Shown here piece after piece: positions 1 through 8,248 of a stretch of DNA of 64,000 nt; position 1 is the first letter of the stretch, and each line of letters opens with the position of its first letter. Both the position numbers and the translations under genes were made by a program. Source of the stretch: DASPKT01 sp035626475 (GTDB lineage: Bacteria > Pseudomonadota > Alphaproteobacteria > Azospirillales > Azospirillaceae); the NCBI GenBank assembly GCA_035626475.1, contig DASPNP010000014.1, positions 46,563 through 110,562 of the forward strand, written 5' to 3'. The notes below the pieces were generated by a model. That model saw only the letters and a program-made list of their open reading frames with translations, was not told the origin of the DNA and did no database searches.

Positions 1-484
1 CGCGGCTGACCACGCCGGGGTCGCGCATGCCGTCGATATAGACGTCGTTGCGGGCCTCGAAGCCGCGGATGAAGATGCGGTCGCCGAAGGCGTTGCCGCC
101 CTCGCCGGTGCCCAGCGTGATGCCGGGCTGCGAGCGCATCACCTCCTTGAAGCTGGTGGCGCCCAGCGCCTCGATGACCTCCTTCGGCACCACCGTCACC
201 GTCTTGGGCGTGTTGACGAGATCCTCGGTGAACTTCGACGATGCGGACCGGTCGACCTTGAAGGGGGCGGAGGGATCGGCATAGGGGTTGGCGGCGTCGC
301 GCTCGCCCCAGACGGTGATGGTCTCCACGACGGCGGCCTCGGCGACCTGCGCCGGTGGGGACGGCGTCTCCTGGGAGCCCACCTGCGCGCCGGCGACCGG
401 CGCCGACAGCGCGGCAGCCACGGCGGCTGTGAGGGGCGCGCGCCGGACCTGGCGTAGCGATGGCGGGATCTTCGCGGTTCCCAT
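1..484 (-). CDS. TonB-dependent siderophore receptor, N-terminal part (truncated by window edge)
   Basis: Outer-membrane receptor that would import ferric siderophores using TonB energy. Only the first ~161 residues are in the window. They show a signal peptide ending near an AGA site, a TonB-box-like stretch (ETITVWGE, about residues 53-60) and the start of the plug domain with the family signatures KTVTVVPKEV, IFIRGFEARND and YIDGMRD. The ATG at 484 is chosen because the signal peptide begins there. A Fur-like AT-rich site lies about 40 bases upstream, so iron repression is likely. It diverges from the secreted Gly/Glu-repeat protein at 666. The substrate cannot be told without the barrel. 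Confidence 0.9.
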   Translation of the reverse strand, partial: MGTAKIPPSLRQVRRAPLTAAVAAALSAPVAGAQVGSQETPSPPAQVAEAAVVETITVWGERDAANPYADPSAPFKVDRSASSKFTEDLVNTPKTVTVVPKEVIEALGATSFKEVMRSQPGITLGTGEGGNAFGDRIFIRGFEARNDVYIDGMRDPGVVSR

Positions 485-520
485 GATCTCAACCCCTTTG
501 ATGGCACCCGGTGTCATACG

Positions 521-540
521 AGTGATTATTATTCGCATCT
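521..540. promoter_or_regulatory. Putative Fur box between divergent genes
   Basis: The AT-rich stretch gtgattattattcgcatct stands out in this GC-rich DNA and resembles the degenerate Fur repeat (GATAAT-type plus a TTCGCA half-site). It lies between the receptor start (484) and the secreted repeat protein (666). A cleaner relative of the same TTCGCA half-site occurs before the second receptor at 10360. Confidence 0.5.
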
Positions 541-665
541 GATTGCCGGACGTTGTCCCCGGCCTGCACTGGGGAATAGCGGTTCCTGTTGTTGCGAGTC
601 AATCGCATTTGCATCTGCAGCGTCCGGGCGGTAGCGTCCGGCTATCGGTCTCGACGGAGGGTGTG

Positions 666-1478
666 ATGAGGATCAGGACCCGGCTCTGGCTCGGCGTGGG
701 CGTCTCGGTGCTGGCCGGCGGCGCGGCGCTGGCCCAGCCGCTGACGCTCGACCCCGAGCTTCGCCACGACATCGCCCTGGCCGGTCCCGGCGGCGAGGGC
801 GGGGAAGGGGGCGAGGGTGGCGAAGGTGGGGAGGGCGGCTTCGACGCCGCGGTGGCCGCGCGCGACCCGGCGGTATTCCTGACGGCGCTGGACGTCATCG
901 CCGCCCATGTGCTGGCCGCCCGCGACGCCTATGCGGCGGGAGAGAAGACCGCCGCCGTCGAGATGTTCGCCCACCCGATCGCCGAGGTCTATGTCGACCT
1001 GGAGCCGGTGCTGACGCAGCGCGGCGCCGAGCCCTTCCTGGCCGAGATGGAGAAGGCGGGCGAACTGGCCGGCGCCGGGGCGCCGCCGGCCGAGATTTCC
1101 CGCGCGGCCGACGCCATCCTCGCCAAGCTGGTCGCGGCCGGGGCCAAGGCGCCCGCCACCCCGGCGATCCAGGCCCGCGTGGTGGCGGAGATGGCCGACC
1201 GCGCCGCCCGCCAGTATGGCCTCGCGCGCAAGGACACGGCGCTGGAGCCCTATCTGGACGGCTACGGCCTGTTCCTGGCAGCGGCCGCCCGCGCCCAGGC
1301 CGCCCTGCCGGCGATCAGGACGGCGGCACCCGACACGGCGGCGGAGCTGACGACCGTGCTGCGGCAACTGGCGGCGGCCTACCCGACGGCGACACGGCCG
1401 GCCAAGCTGGAGGCGCCCCACGCGCAGTTGCTGGCGGGGGCATCGAAGGCGAAGCTGGCGGCGGGGCGGATCCAGTAG
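666..1478 (+). CDS. Secreted Gly-Gly-Glu repeat protein of unknown function
   Basis: Predicted exported protein of 270 residues with a signal peptide (about residues 1-23, ending ALAQ). A perfect GGE tandem repeat at residues 42-58 is followed by an alanine-rich, mostly alpha-helical region to the end. The start at 666 follows a good GGAGGG ribosome site; an upstream in-frame extension has no signal peptide. I do not recognise the family. It faces a TonB siderophore receptor across a shared Fur-like region, so a periplasmic iron-related role is a reasonable guess, and the acidic repeat could bind metal. The helical part loosely recalls periplasmic iron-uptake helical bundles, but I see no diagnostic motif. 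Confidence 0.8.
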   Translation: MRIRTRLWLGVGVSVLAGGAALAQPLTLDPELRHDIALAGPGGEGGEGGEGGEGGEGGFDAAVAARDPAVFLTALDVIAAHVLAARDAYAAGEKTAAVEMFAHPIAEVYVDLEPVLTQRGAEPFLAEMEKAGELAGAGAPPAEISRAADAILAKLVAAGAKAPATPAIQARVVAEMADRAARQYGLARKDTALEPYLDGYGLFLAAAARAQAALPAIRTAAPDTAAELTTVLRQLAAAYPTATRPAKLEAPHAQLLAGASKAKLAAGRIQ

Positions 1479-1504
1479 AACCGGGCGCGGATCCAGAGTT
1501 ACCG

Positions 1505-1636
1505 CTCCCTCTCCCAGGGGGAGAGGGGCAGGGAGAGGGGGTACGGGATCACGGAGCTGTTTGTGGCTTCGATGAAGCGCCCTTCCTCTGAACTCTTACC
1601 CCCTCACCCCAACCCTCTCCCCCTGGGAGAGGGGGG
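1505..1636. repeat. Intergenic inverted repeat, family D copy 1
   Basis: Imperfect inverted repeat built from ctctcccagggggagag-type arms around a ~70-base middle. The right half (about 1570-1625, containing gatgaagcgcccttcctc) recurs almost unchanged at 46919-46975. It is non-coding, lies between genes and could fold into a long hairpin. Confidence 0.75.
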
Positions 1637-1737
1637 AACTCAGCTGCCCGCACAAATCTCGGTCCCTAACCCTCTCCCTCCGTCATAGGCCCTTGGTCGC
1701 CTTGACGGGGCTACCTCTCCTGGGCAGGGTGCGGCCC

Positions 1738-2457
1738 ATGTACAGGCTCGCCCTCGACCCCTTCACGCCGGAACGGCCCCTGCGCTTGGCGCAGCTCGCC
1801 GTCTCCTTCCTGCACAGCACGCTCGAGGAACGCGACAACGTTCCGATCGAGGAGTCGCGCCTGCGGCTCGCCGCGATGGAGGTGGAGAGCGCGAAGACGC
1901 TCGCCGCCGTCCGCTACGAGGCGGAGCGGCTGATGTACCTGGCCGAGCGCGCCTCGCTGGACGGCTTCCCGGTGCATGACCAGCTGGTCGAGACGGCGGC
2001 CGCGCACGAGGCGGAGATCAAGCGCCTGGGCACCGAGGTCATCGGCGAGTACAAGGCCCTGACCAAGCGGCTGAACCTGCCGCAGCGCACCCAGTCGGTC
2101 ATGAAGTCGGGCTTCGATCTCGCCGACGCCTTCCAGGAAGGCTGGCTGACGATCATCAAGCAGATGCGCCACCGCGCCCAGTCCATCGGCCGCCGCACCG
2201 TGCACGCGGAGCCCGTGCCCGCCGCCGCCGGCGCCTATCTGGAGGCCGCCGGCAATCCGGACATCCGCCTGCGCCCGCGCATCGCCGACGAGGTGATCGT
2301 GTACGAGGTCGCCATCCCCGTGCCGCCGGGCCTGCTGGCCGACGCGCCGGGCCTGGCCCGCTACGCCGATCAGCTGCACGACGCCGTCGAGGCGGCGCTT
2401 CCCCATCTGGTGGGCCTGCTGGCCCTGAGGTTCGTCCCCCATGCCCACGACGCCTGA
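1738..2457 (+). CDS. Hypothetical protein, coiled helical
   Basis: A 239-residue cytoplasmic protein with no signal peptide or membrane segment. Residues ~20-140 are rich in charged heptad-like helix (many E, R and A), and the C-terminal ~90 residues contain a beta-type IVYEVAIPVPPG segment. The ATG at 1738 opens the conserved-looking part; an in-frame start 45 bases earlier is possible. It overlaps the next gene by 17 bases, so the pair is translationally coupled. I do not recognise a family and assign no function. Confidence 0.7.
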   Translation: MYRLALDPFTPERPLRLAQLAVSFLHSTLEERDNVPIEESRLRLAAMEVESAKTLAAVRYEAERLMYLAERASLDGFPVHDQLVETAAAHEAEIKRLGTEVIGEYKALTKRLNLPQRTQSVMKSGFDLADAFQEGWLTIIKQMRHRAQSIGRRTVHAEPVPAAAGAYLEAAGNPDIRLRPRIADEVIVYEVAIPVPPGLLADAPGLARYADQLHDAVEAALPHLVGLLALRFVPHAHDA

Positions 2458-2815
2458 GGAATTCCTGGAGCTGGCCCGAGAGTCCGTGGACCGGCCGGGC
2501 GCGCAGGAGCGGCACTGGCGCGACGCCACCCGCTGCGCCCACGATGCCGTCTACATGACGGTGGCCGGCGCGCTGGCGCTCGACACCGCCACCTTCTCCG
2601 GCAGCCACCGGGCGGTGGGCGAGGCGCTGTTCGCCCAGCCGCGCTCCGGCCTGACCGGCTTCCTTCGGCTGGCGCGGCGGCACTGGAACACGCTGTGGCT
2701 GGCCCGCCTGCGGGCCGAGCGCGATTTGGAGGATGCGGTGGGCGAGGCCGACGCGCGCCTCTCCATCCTCATCGCCGAGAGCATCCTGGCCGCCCGCCGG
2801 TCGGAGCTGCAGTAA
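2441..2815 (+). CDS. Small hypothetical helical protein coupled to the upstream gene
   Basis: A 124-residue, largely helical cytoplasmic protein. Its start lies inside the 3' end of the preceding gene (17-base overlap, different frame), which suggests the two products act together. The stretch around RDATRCAHDAVYMTVAGAL (residues ~28-46) is loosely reminiscent of HEPN-type helical bundles, but the catalytic RxxxxH motif is not evident, so this is only a resemblance. Function unknown. Confidence 0.65.
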   Translation: MPTTPEEFLELARESVDRPGAQERHWRDATRCAHDAVYMTVAGALALDTATFSGSHRAVGEALFAQPRSGLTGFLRLARRHWNTLWLARLRAERDLEDAVGEADARLSILIAESILAARRSELQ

Positions 2816-2940
2816 GCCCGTCTCGACGCCCCGCCCCTGGTCGGCTATGCCCACCTCGCGCCGCCGCGTGTTCTCACCAACGGGAATGCCGCGCGCGGCG
2901 CGCGGTTGACCGGGATTTGGCGGATCGAAGGGGCTTGGGC

Positions 2941-4110
2941 ATGGTCCGAGGATTGATGGCGGGCATGGCGCTGGCGCTGGCGCTGACCGGCACCGCCGCC
3001 GCCCATGGCGGCCATGGCAAGCGCACCGACTGCCCCAAGGAGTCGGGCGAGCTGCGTTGCGCCGAGGCGGCGACGCCCGCCTTCGCGCCGGACGGCGGCC
3101 TCTGGCTGGCCTGGGCCGCCGGTGGCCGGGTCTGGGCCGCGCGCTCCGCCGACAATGGCCGCTCCTTCGCGGCGCCGGTCGACCTGTCGGGCAAGCCCGG
3201 CCGGGTGGACGCCGAGGGCGACGCCCGCCCGGTCATCGTCCTGGACGGGCAGGGAAGCCCCGTCGTCGCCTGGACGGTCAGGCGCGACCCGCAGCATGGG
3301 GTGGCCGTGCTGGTGGCGCGCGGCGGGCCGGACGGCACATTCACGCCGGCCGCGCCGCTGGCGACCGGCAATGCCAGCGAGGTGGCGCTCACCCGGACCA
3401 ATGACGGCCGCCTCGCCGCCGCCTGGATCGAGGTGCGGAAGGAGGGGGAGGGGCGCTTCTCCGGCAGCCTCAAGGCCGCCTGGTCGCAGGCCGGCGGCTT
3501 CGGTCCGGCCCTGACCGTGGGCGGGCGCAGCTGCGAATGCTGCCGCGTGGCGCTCGCCCCCGACGGCGACGACGCCGCGATCGCCTGGCGGGCGGTGTTT
3601 GAGGACGGCGCCCGCGACCATGCGCTGGCCCGGTTGGATAAGCACGGCGCCACGGCGCCGCGGCGCATCGCCGACGATGGCTGGAAGATCGACGCCTGCC
3701 CCCACCACGGCCCCTCCCTGGCCCTATCGGGCGGCACCCGGCACGTGGTCTGGTTCACCGACGGGGCGCGGCGGCAGGGGCTGTTCTACGCCCGGGCGGA
3801 AGGCGAGGGCGCGTTCGGCGCGCCGATGCCGCTGGGCGCGCCTGACCGCCAGGCCGGCCATGGCCAGGTGCTGGCGCTGGGCGACAGCGTCTGGCTGGCC
3901 TGGAAGGAGTTCGACGGCGAGCGAACCCGCATCTTCGGCCGGCGCTCCAGCGACGGCGGCCGCAGCTTCGCCCCGCCGGCCGAGCTGGCGTCCAGCGGTG
4001 ACGCCTCCGACCATCCCATCCTGGTGAGCGACGGCAAACGCGCCTACCTGTCCTGGCTCACCCGGGCAGAGGGCTACCGGCTGCTGCCGCTGGACGGGGG
4101 CCCGTCATGA
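2941..4110 (+). CDS. Secreted sialidase-like (BNR / Asp-box) beta-propeller protein
   Basis: An exported 389-residue protein. The signal peptide covers residues 1-21 and is followed by HGGHGKR. Asp-box motifs (SADNGRSF near 69-76 and SSDGGRSF near 340) and repeated LAW / VAW strands indicate a sialidase-type six-bladed propeller. There is no clear set of sialidase arginines, so enzyme activity is doubtful. A CECC cluster near residue 198 and a DACPHHGPS motif suggest metal or disulphide chemistry. It overlaps the TlpA-like gene by an ATGA junction, implying a coupled pair in the periplasm. Start 2941 gives the signal peptide and follows AAGGGG. Confidence 0.8.
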   Translation: MVRGLMAGMALALALTGTAAAHGGHGKRTDCPKESGELRCAEAATPAFAPDGGLWLAWAAGGRVWAARSADNGRSFAAPVDLSGKPGRVDAEGDARPVIVLDGQGSPVVAWTVRRDPQHGVAVLVARGGPDGTFTPAAPLATGNASEVALTRTNDGRLAAAWIEVRKEGEGRFSGSLKAAWSQAGGFGPALTVGGRSCECCRVALAPDGDDAAIAWRAVFEDGARDHALARLDKHGATAPRRIADDGWKIDACPHHGPSLALSGGTRHVVWFTDGARRQGLFYARAEGEGAFGAPMPLGAPDRQAGHGQVLALGDSVWLAWKEFDGERTRIFGRRSSDGGRSFAPPAELASSGDASDHPILVSDGKRAYLSWLTRAEGYRLLPLDGGPS

Positions 4111-4586
4111 GGCGGGCGGCACTGGCGGCACTGCTCGCCCTGATGCTGGCCGGCGGCGCGGCAGCCACCGAGCGGCGGCCGTTCCGCCAGGGCAGCTGGG
4201 CGGAGATCACCGGGGCCCATGCCGGCCGGCCGCTCGCCGTCCATTTCTGGTCGCTGACCTGCGCCCCCTGCCTGATCGAGCTGCCGCGCTGGGCCGAGTT
4301 CCGTCGCGCCAATCCGGGCGTCGCCGTGGTCTTCGTCTCCACCGACCCGCCCGAGGATGCCGAGCGCGGCGCGGCGGTGCTGGCCAAGGCCGGGCTGGCG
4401 GACATCCCCTCCTGGGGCTTCGCCGACCCCTTCGCCGAAAAGCTTCGTTTCGAGATCGATCCGAGGTGGCGGGGCGAGCTGCCGCGCACCGTGCTGATCG
4501 CCGCCGACGGGTCGCGCCGCTCCGTCTCCGGCGCCGACCTCGCGGCGGTCGAGGGCTGGGTGGCGGAGACGGTGGCCGTCCGCTGA
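4107..4586 (+). CDS. TlpA-like periplasmic thioredoxin
   Basis: A 159-residue exported thioredoxin-fold protein of the TlpA/ResA type. The signal peptide is residues 1-20. The active site is CAPC (C52 and C55) within FWSLTCAPC, with the later cis-proline strand at LPRTVLIAADG. Such proteins reduce or isomerise disulphides outside the cytoplasm or support cytochrome and copper-site assembly. The ATGA overlap with the upstream beta-propeller, which carries a CECC cluster, suggests that protein as a partner. This pairing is inferred from gene order only. Confidence 0.85.
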   Translation: MRRAALAALLALMLAGGAAATERRPFRQGSWAEITGAHAGRPLAVHFWSLTCAPCLIELPRWAEFRRANPGVAVVFVSTDPPEDAERGAAVLAKAGLADIPSWGFADPFAEKLRFEIDPRWRGELPRTVLIAADGSRRSVSGADLAAVEGWVAETVAVR

Positions 4587-4615
4587 CCGGCGGCTGAGTC
4601 GTTCCGCAAACGCAA

Positions 4616-4641
4616 CGGGCGGCGGATCGCTCCGCCGCCCG
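4616..4641. terminator. Hairpin between convergent genes
   Basis: A perfect 11-bp stem with a TCGC loop (4616-4626 and 4631-4641) sits between the convergent TlpA-like gene and the S9 peptidase. It has few T residues after it, so it may act as a bidirectional terminator or an RNA end stabiliser. Confidence 0.6.
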
Positions 4642-4666
4642 TCCTCGTCTGACCCGTCCCCAGGGC

Positions 4667-6733
4667 TCAGTCGGTGGCGCCCTGGGCGGCGCCGGGCTTG
4701 GTCCAGCGGTCCATCCAGTCGAACACGGTCTTGTGCCACTGCACCACGTTCTGCGGCTTCAGCACCCAGTGGTTCTCATTGTCGAAGTACAGGAACTGGC
4801 TGGGAATGCCGCGGCGCTGCAGGGCGGTGAAGGTGCCCAGCGCCTGCTCGGTCGGCACGCGGAAGTCCCTGCCGCCCTGGATCACCAGCATCGGCTTGGT
4901 CCACTTGGTCACATGGTGCAGCGGGTTGAAGCGCTCGTAGCCCTGCGGATTGTCGTAGGGCGTGCCGCCATTCTCCCACTCGCTGAACCACAGCTCCTCG
5001 GTCACGTAGCCCATGGAGCGGGTGTCGAAGATGCCGTCATGGTTGACCAGGCACTTCCACGGACCGTTCCAGTTGCCGGCGATCCAGTTGACCATGAAGC
5101 CGCCATAGGAGCCGCCCAGGGCGCAGGCGCGGTCGCCGTCGAGGAACGGGTACTTGGCCAGCGCGTGGGCCCAGCCCTTCTGCAGATCCTCCAGCGGCCG
5201 GTCGCCCCAGTGCTGGCTGATGCTGTCGGTGAAGGCCTGGCCGTAGCCGGTGGAGCCGTGGAAATCGATCATGACGACGCCGTAGCCGGCCCCGGCATAG
5301 ACCTGGGCGTTCCAGCGGTAGTGGAACAGATTGCCGAAGCTGCCCTGCGGCCCGCCATGGATCAGGAAGGCGACCGGGTACTTCTTTCCCTTCTCGTAAT
5401 TGGCGGGGCGCACGACATAGCCGTGGACCGTCTCCCCGTTCCAGCCGGGGAAGCTGAACTGCTCATACTCGCCGAACTCGATGCCGGCCATGCGGTCGGC
5501 GTTCACATCCGTGAGGCGCCTGGCCTTGCCCTGGGGCGGCAGGGCGTAGAGCTGGGCCGGGCCGGACAGGCTGTCCTGGGCATAGGCGATGCCCTTCGGC
5601 CCGGCATCGTAGCCGCCGACATGGCCCGGGCCGGTCAGCGCCTGCACCTTGCCATCGAGCGACACCTGGAAGAGGCGCGTCTGGCCCACGTCCTGCGCCA
5701 TGGTGTAGAGCGCGGCGCCATCCTCGGCCCAGTCCAGCCGGTCGGCGGAGCGGTCCCAGGCGGGGGCGATCTCGCGGGTCTCGCCCGTCTTCAGGTCGCG
5801 CAGCATGATGGCGTAGCGGTCGGCCTCGAAGCCTGCCCGCTTCATCGCCCGCCAGGCGAGCCGGGTGCCGTCGGGCGAGAAGACCGGGCCGCTGTCGGTG
5901 GCGGGGTTGGCCTCCGTCAGGTTGCGCGGCGCGGCGGAGCCGTCGACCGGCACCTGCCACAGGTCGAAGTTGGTGCTCCAGGCCTCGGTGCGGCCGGCGA
6001 GCCGCGCGGAGAAGATCACGGTGGCGCCGTCCGGCGAGACGGCGATGTCCTCGTCGTCGTTGAAGGGCTTGCCCGGGATATCTCCGTCGAAGCCCTTGGT
6101 CAGGGCGACCGGTGCGCCCGTGGCGACGCCCTGCGGGTCCAGCGCCAGCGCGAAGAGCTGGTTGCGGCGGCCGTCCGCCCACTCGTCCCAGTGCCGGACG
6201 AACAGCTTGTCATGCAGCTCGCCGGTGGCCTTGGCGAGGTCGGCCGGCTTGGGCGGCAGCTCATGCGTGCCGGTCTCCGGATGGACCGCCATGGAGACCA
6301 GGATGCGCTTGCCGTCCGGCGTCAGGCGGAAGGTGCCGACGTCGGTCGGGAGATTGGTTACCTGCACCGCCTGCGCGCCCTGCAGGTCGGTCTTCCACAC
6401 CTGCGACGAGCCGGAGCGCCCGGAGAGGAAATAGACGGACTTGCCATCCGCCGACCAGCGGCCGCTGCTGGCGCCCCCGTCCGATGCTCCCAGGCGCCGC
6501 GGCGCGCCCTTGCCCGAGATGTCGACCAGCCACAGCGCATGGACGCCCTTGTTGCCCTCATAGTCGGTGCTGCGCAGGCCGTAGAGCGCCAGCGTGCCGT
6601 CGGGCGAGACGCGCGGGTCGCCGACGCGGTCCAGCGTCGCCATGTCCTTCGCGGTCAGGCCGCGGGCATCGGCCGGCACGGAGGTGAGGAGCGCCAGCGC
6701 CAGAGCGGCGGGGGCGGCCAGGGTGCGGATCAT
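4667..6733 (-). CDS. S9 family (prolyl oligopeptidase-type) serine peptidase
   Basis: Exported 688-residue peptidase. A signal peptide (1-23) is followed by a WD40-like beta-propeller (residues ~30-430, with repeated SPDG motifs) and an alpha/beta-hydrolase domain. The catalytic triad is intact: Ser542 in GGSYGGF, Asp623 in GGRDFRVP and His655 in NENHWV. This is the architecture of acylaminoacyl or dipeptidyl peptidases that cleave short peptides. It is probably periplasmic. It stands alone in transcription, converging on the TlpA-like gene. Exact cleavage specificity cannot be read from the sequence. Confidence 0.92.
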   Translation of the reverse strand: MIRTLAAPAALALALLTSVPADARGLTAKDMATLDRVGDPRVSPDGTLALYGLRSTDYEGNKGVHALWLVDISGKGAPRRLGASDGGASSGRWSADGKSVYFLSGRSGSSQVWKTDLQGAQAVQVTNLPTDVGTFRLTPDGKRILVSMAVHPETGTHELPPKPADLAKATGELHDKLFVRHWDEWADGRRNQLFALALDPQGVATGAPVALTKGFDGDIPGKPFNDDEDIAVSPDGATVIFSARLAGRTEAWSTNFDLWQVPVDGSAAPRNLTEANPATDSGPVFSPDGTRLAWRAMKRAGFEADRYAIMLRDLKTGETREIAPAWDRSADRLDWAEDGAALYTMAQDVGQTRLFQVSLDGKVQALTGPGHVGGYDAGPKGIAYAQDSLSGPAQLYALPPQGKARRLTDVNADRMAGIEFGEYEQFSFPGWNGETVHGYVVRPANYEKGKKYPVAFLIHGGPQGSFGNLFHYRWNAQVYAGAGYGVVMIDFHGSTGYGQAFTDSISQHWGDRPLEDLQKGWAHALAKYPFLDGDRACALGGSYGGFMVNWIAGNWNGPWKCLVNHDGIFDTRSMGYVTEELWFSEWENGGTPYDNPQGYERFNPLHHVTKWTKPMLVIQGGRDFRVPTEQALGTFTALQRRGIPSQFLYFDNENHWVLKPQNVVQWHKTVFDWMDRWTKPGAAQGATD

Positions 6734-6898
6734 CGGTCACTCCGGAATGACGATCGGCCTCCGCCGGGCGCGTGGCGCCGGGCGGGGCCGGAAGGCGCCA
6801 CTCCTACAACCCCACGCTCCGTGGGGCAATGGCCCCTTGGCCCTAGGGACTATTGGAGACGCGGCCGCGTGGTGCTCCCCGGCGGTTGCCACTCTCCA

Positions 6899-7103
6899 CC
6901 GTCGTCCCGGCGCAGGCCGGGACCGAGGGGTTGCCGCAATGTGCCCTGAATGACGTGCGCCCGTAGGTCGCATGGAGCGCAGCGCAATGCGACATGCCCC
7001 GGCCGGGATGTCGCATTACGGCTCCGCCTTCATGCGACCTACGGATGCTGCATCCGCCGCATCCCGCTGCAACCCCTGGGTCCCGACTTTCGCCGGGATG
7101 ACG
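6899..7103. repeat. Intergenic inverted repeat, family A copy 1 (full length)
   Basis: A ~205-base composite inverted repeat. Outer arms are of the gtcccggc..aggggttgc type at about 6899-6940, with the complement at 7064-7103. The inner palindromic core (cgtaggtcgcat..atgcgacctacgg) spans 6961-7044. Related copies lie at 20026, 46121 and, core only, 57829. Its right half is translated as the last ~29 codons of the PepSY gene. Confidence 0.85.
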
Positions 7104-8248
7104 GATGGTGGGGCGGCACCGCTCAAGCCATTGTCCAACGGGCCCTGGGTGCGCGCCGCCCCCTCGACCGCCGTGGCCCTCGCCGGACGCCGCAACCGCT
7201 TCAGATAGGCCAGCGCGCCATAGGCCGAGAGCAGGGTCAGCGCCACGCCGGAGAGCGCCACCAGCAAATGGTAGGGCCGGCCGCCGATGCGGCCGGAATG
7301 GATGGCGTAGGCCTCCAGCACGGCGCGGAAGGCCGGCGGGGCGGCCACCGCGTCGAAGCGGGCCAGCGCGGCGCCGTCGGCCGGGTCGAGGCGCAGGGTG
7401 GAGCGGCCGTTCGGGTGCCATTCCCCGGCGTCGCGCAGCCGCAGCTCCACGCCCGGCGCCTTGGCAGTGGGCCAGGTGGCGATGCGGATGTCGGCCGCCG
7501 GGAACTCGGCCGAGGCGCGGGCGAAGACCGCCTCCCAGGCGACGGCGGGGAAGGGGGCGGGCTGCGTGGCCGGCACCGGGGCGGGCGCGCCGGCCCAGGC
7601 CGCCACGGCGCGGAAGCTCTGCGGGAAGCACAGCGCCGCCCCGGTCAGCGCCATCGCCAGCAGCGGCAGGGCGGCGATCAGGCCGAGGTCGCGGTGCGCC
7701 TCCAGCAGCGCCACGCGCCTCCCGTTGGCGGGCCAGACCTTCGGGCGGAAACGGCGCCAGCTGCCGGCCGACAGGTAGATCCCGGTCAGGCTGAACAGCG
7801 CCAGCGCCAGCCCGACCCAGCCCACCGGCTGCCGCCCGGCCTCGCCCAGCAGCAGCCGGTGGTGCAGCTCGAACAGCAGGTCGATGGCCCGGCCATGGTC
7901 GGCCCAGCGCTCCACCACCGCGCCGCTGCGCGGGTCGAGATAGGCGCCGCCGCCGTCCCACAGGGTGACCAGGTCGTGCCCGACGCGGTTGCCGGCGAAC
8001 AGCACGCGGCGGAGATTCTCCGTGCCGAAGGCGGCCTCGGCGGCGCGGGCGCGGGCGGCCAGGCTCTCCGGCGTCGGGTACGGCGCGGGCTGCGACAGGC
8101 CGGGGACGGTGGCGCGCAGCCAGTCGTCCTTGAAGGCCAGCAGCGTGCCGGTGGCGCCCAGCAGCATCAGCCAGAGCGACAGCGCCAGCCCGCCCCAGGC
8201 ATGCGCCTGCGCCAGCCAGTGCCGGAGGGGCAGCCGCCGCCCGCGCAT
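7016..8248 (-). CDS. PepSY-associated transmembrane protein (iron-siderophore locus)
   Basis: Inner-membrane protein of 410 residues with four to five hydrophobic segments (around 15-40, 145-165, 190-215 and 340-365) and periplasmic PepSY-type regions between. Proteins of this family usually accompany TonB-dependent siderophore receptors and are thought to reduce or process the ferric siderophore at the inner membrane. Its ATG overlaps the receptor stop (ATGA at 8248), so the two are translated together. The last ~29 residues (from SVIPAKVG) are encoded by repeat family A, so the native C-terminus appears to have been replaced or extended by the repeat. Confidence 0.85.
   Translation of the reverse strand: MRGRRLPLRHWLAQAHAWGGLALSLWLMLLGATGTLLAFKDDWLRATVPGLSQPAPYPTPESLAARARAAEAAFGTENLRRVLFAGNRVGHDLVTLWDGGGAYLDPRSGAVVERWADHGRAIDLLFELHHRLLLGEAGRQPVGWVGLALALFSLTGIYLSAGSWRRFRPKVWPANGRRVALLEAHRDLGLIAALPLLAMALTGAALCFPQSFRAVAAWAGAPAPVPATQPAPFPAVAWEAVFARASAEFPAADIRIATWPTAKAPGVELRLRDAGEWHPNGRSTLRLDPADGAALARFDAVAAPPAFRAVLEAYAIHSGRIGGRPYHLLVALSGVALTLLSAYGALAYLKRLRRPARATAVEGAARTQGPLDNGLSGAAPPSVIPAKVGTQGLQRDAADAASVGRMKAEP

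Noticed and set aside
1505..1636. Possible CRISPR-like array
   Set aside because: The repeats here and elsewhere are dispersed inverted repeats, not regularly spaced direct repeats with unique spacers; no cas genes.
4733..6949. 738-codon open frame opposite the S9 peptidase
   Set aside because: Shadow frame; the - strand has signal peptide, propeller repeats and catalytic triad.
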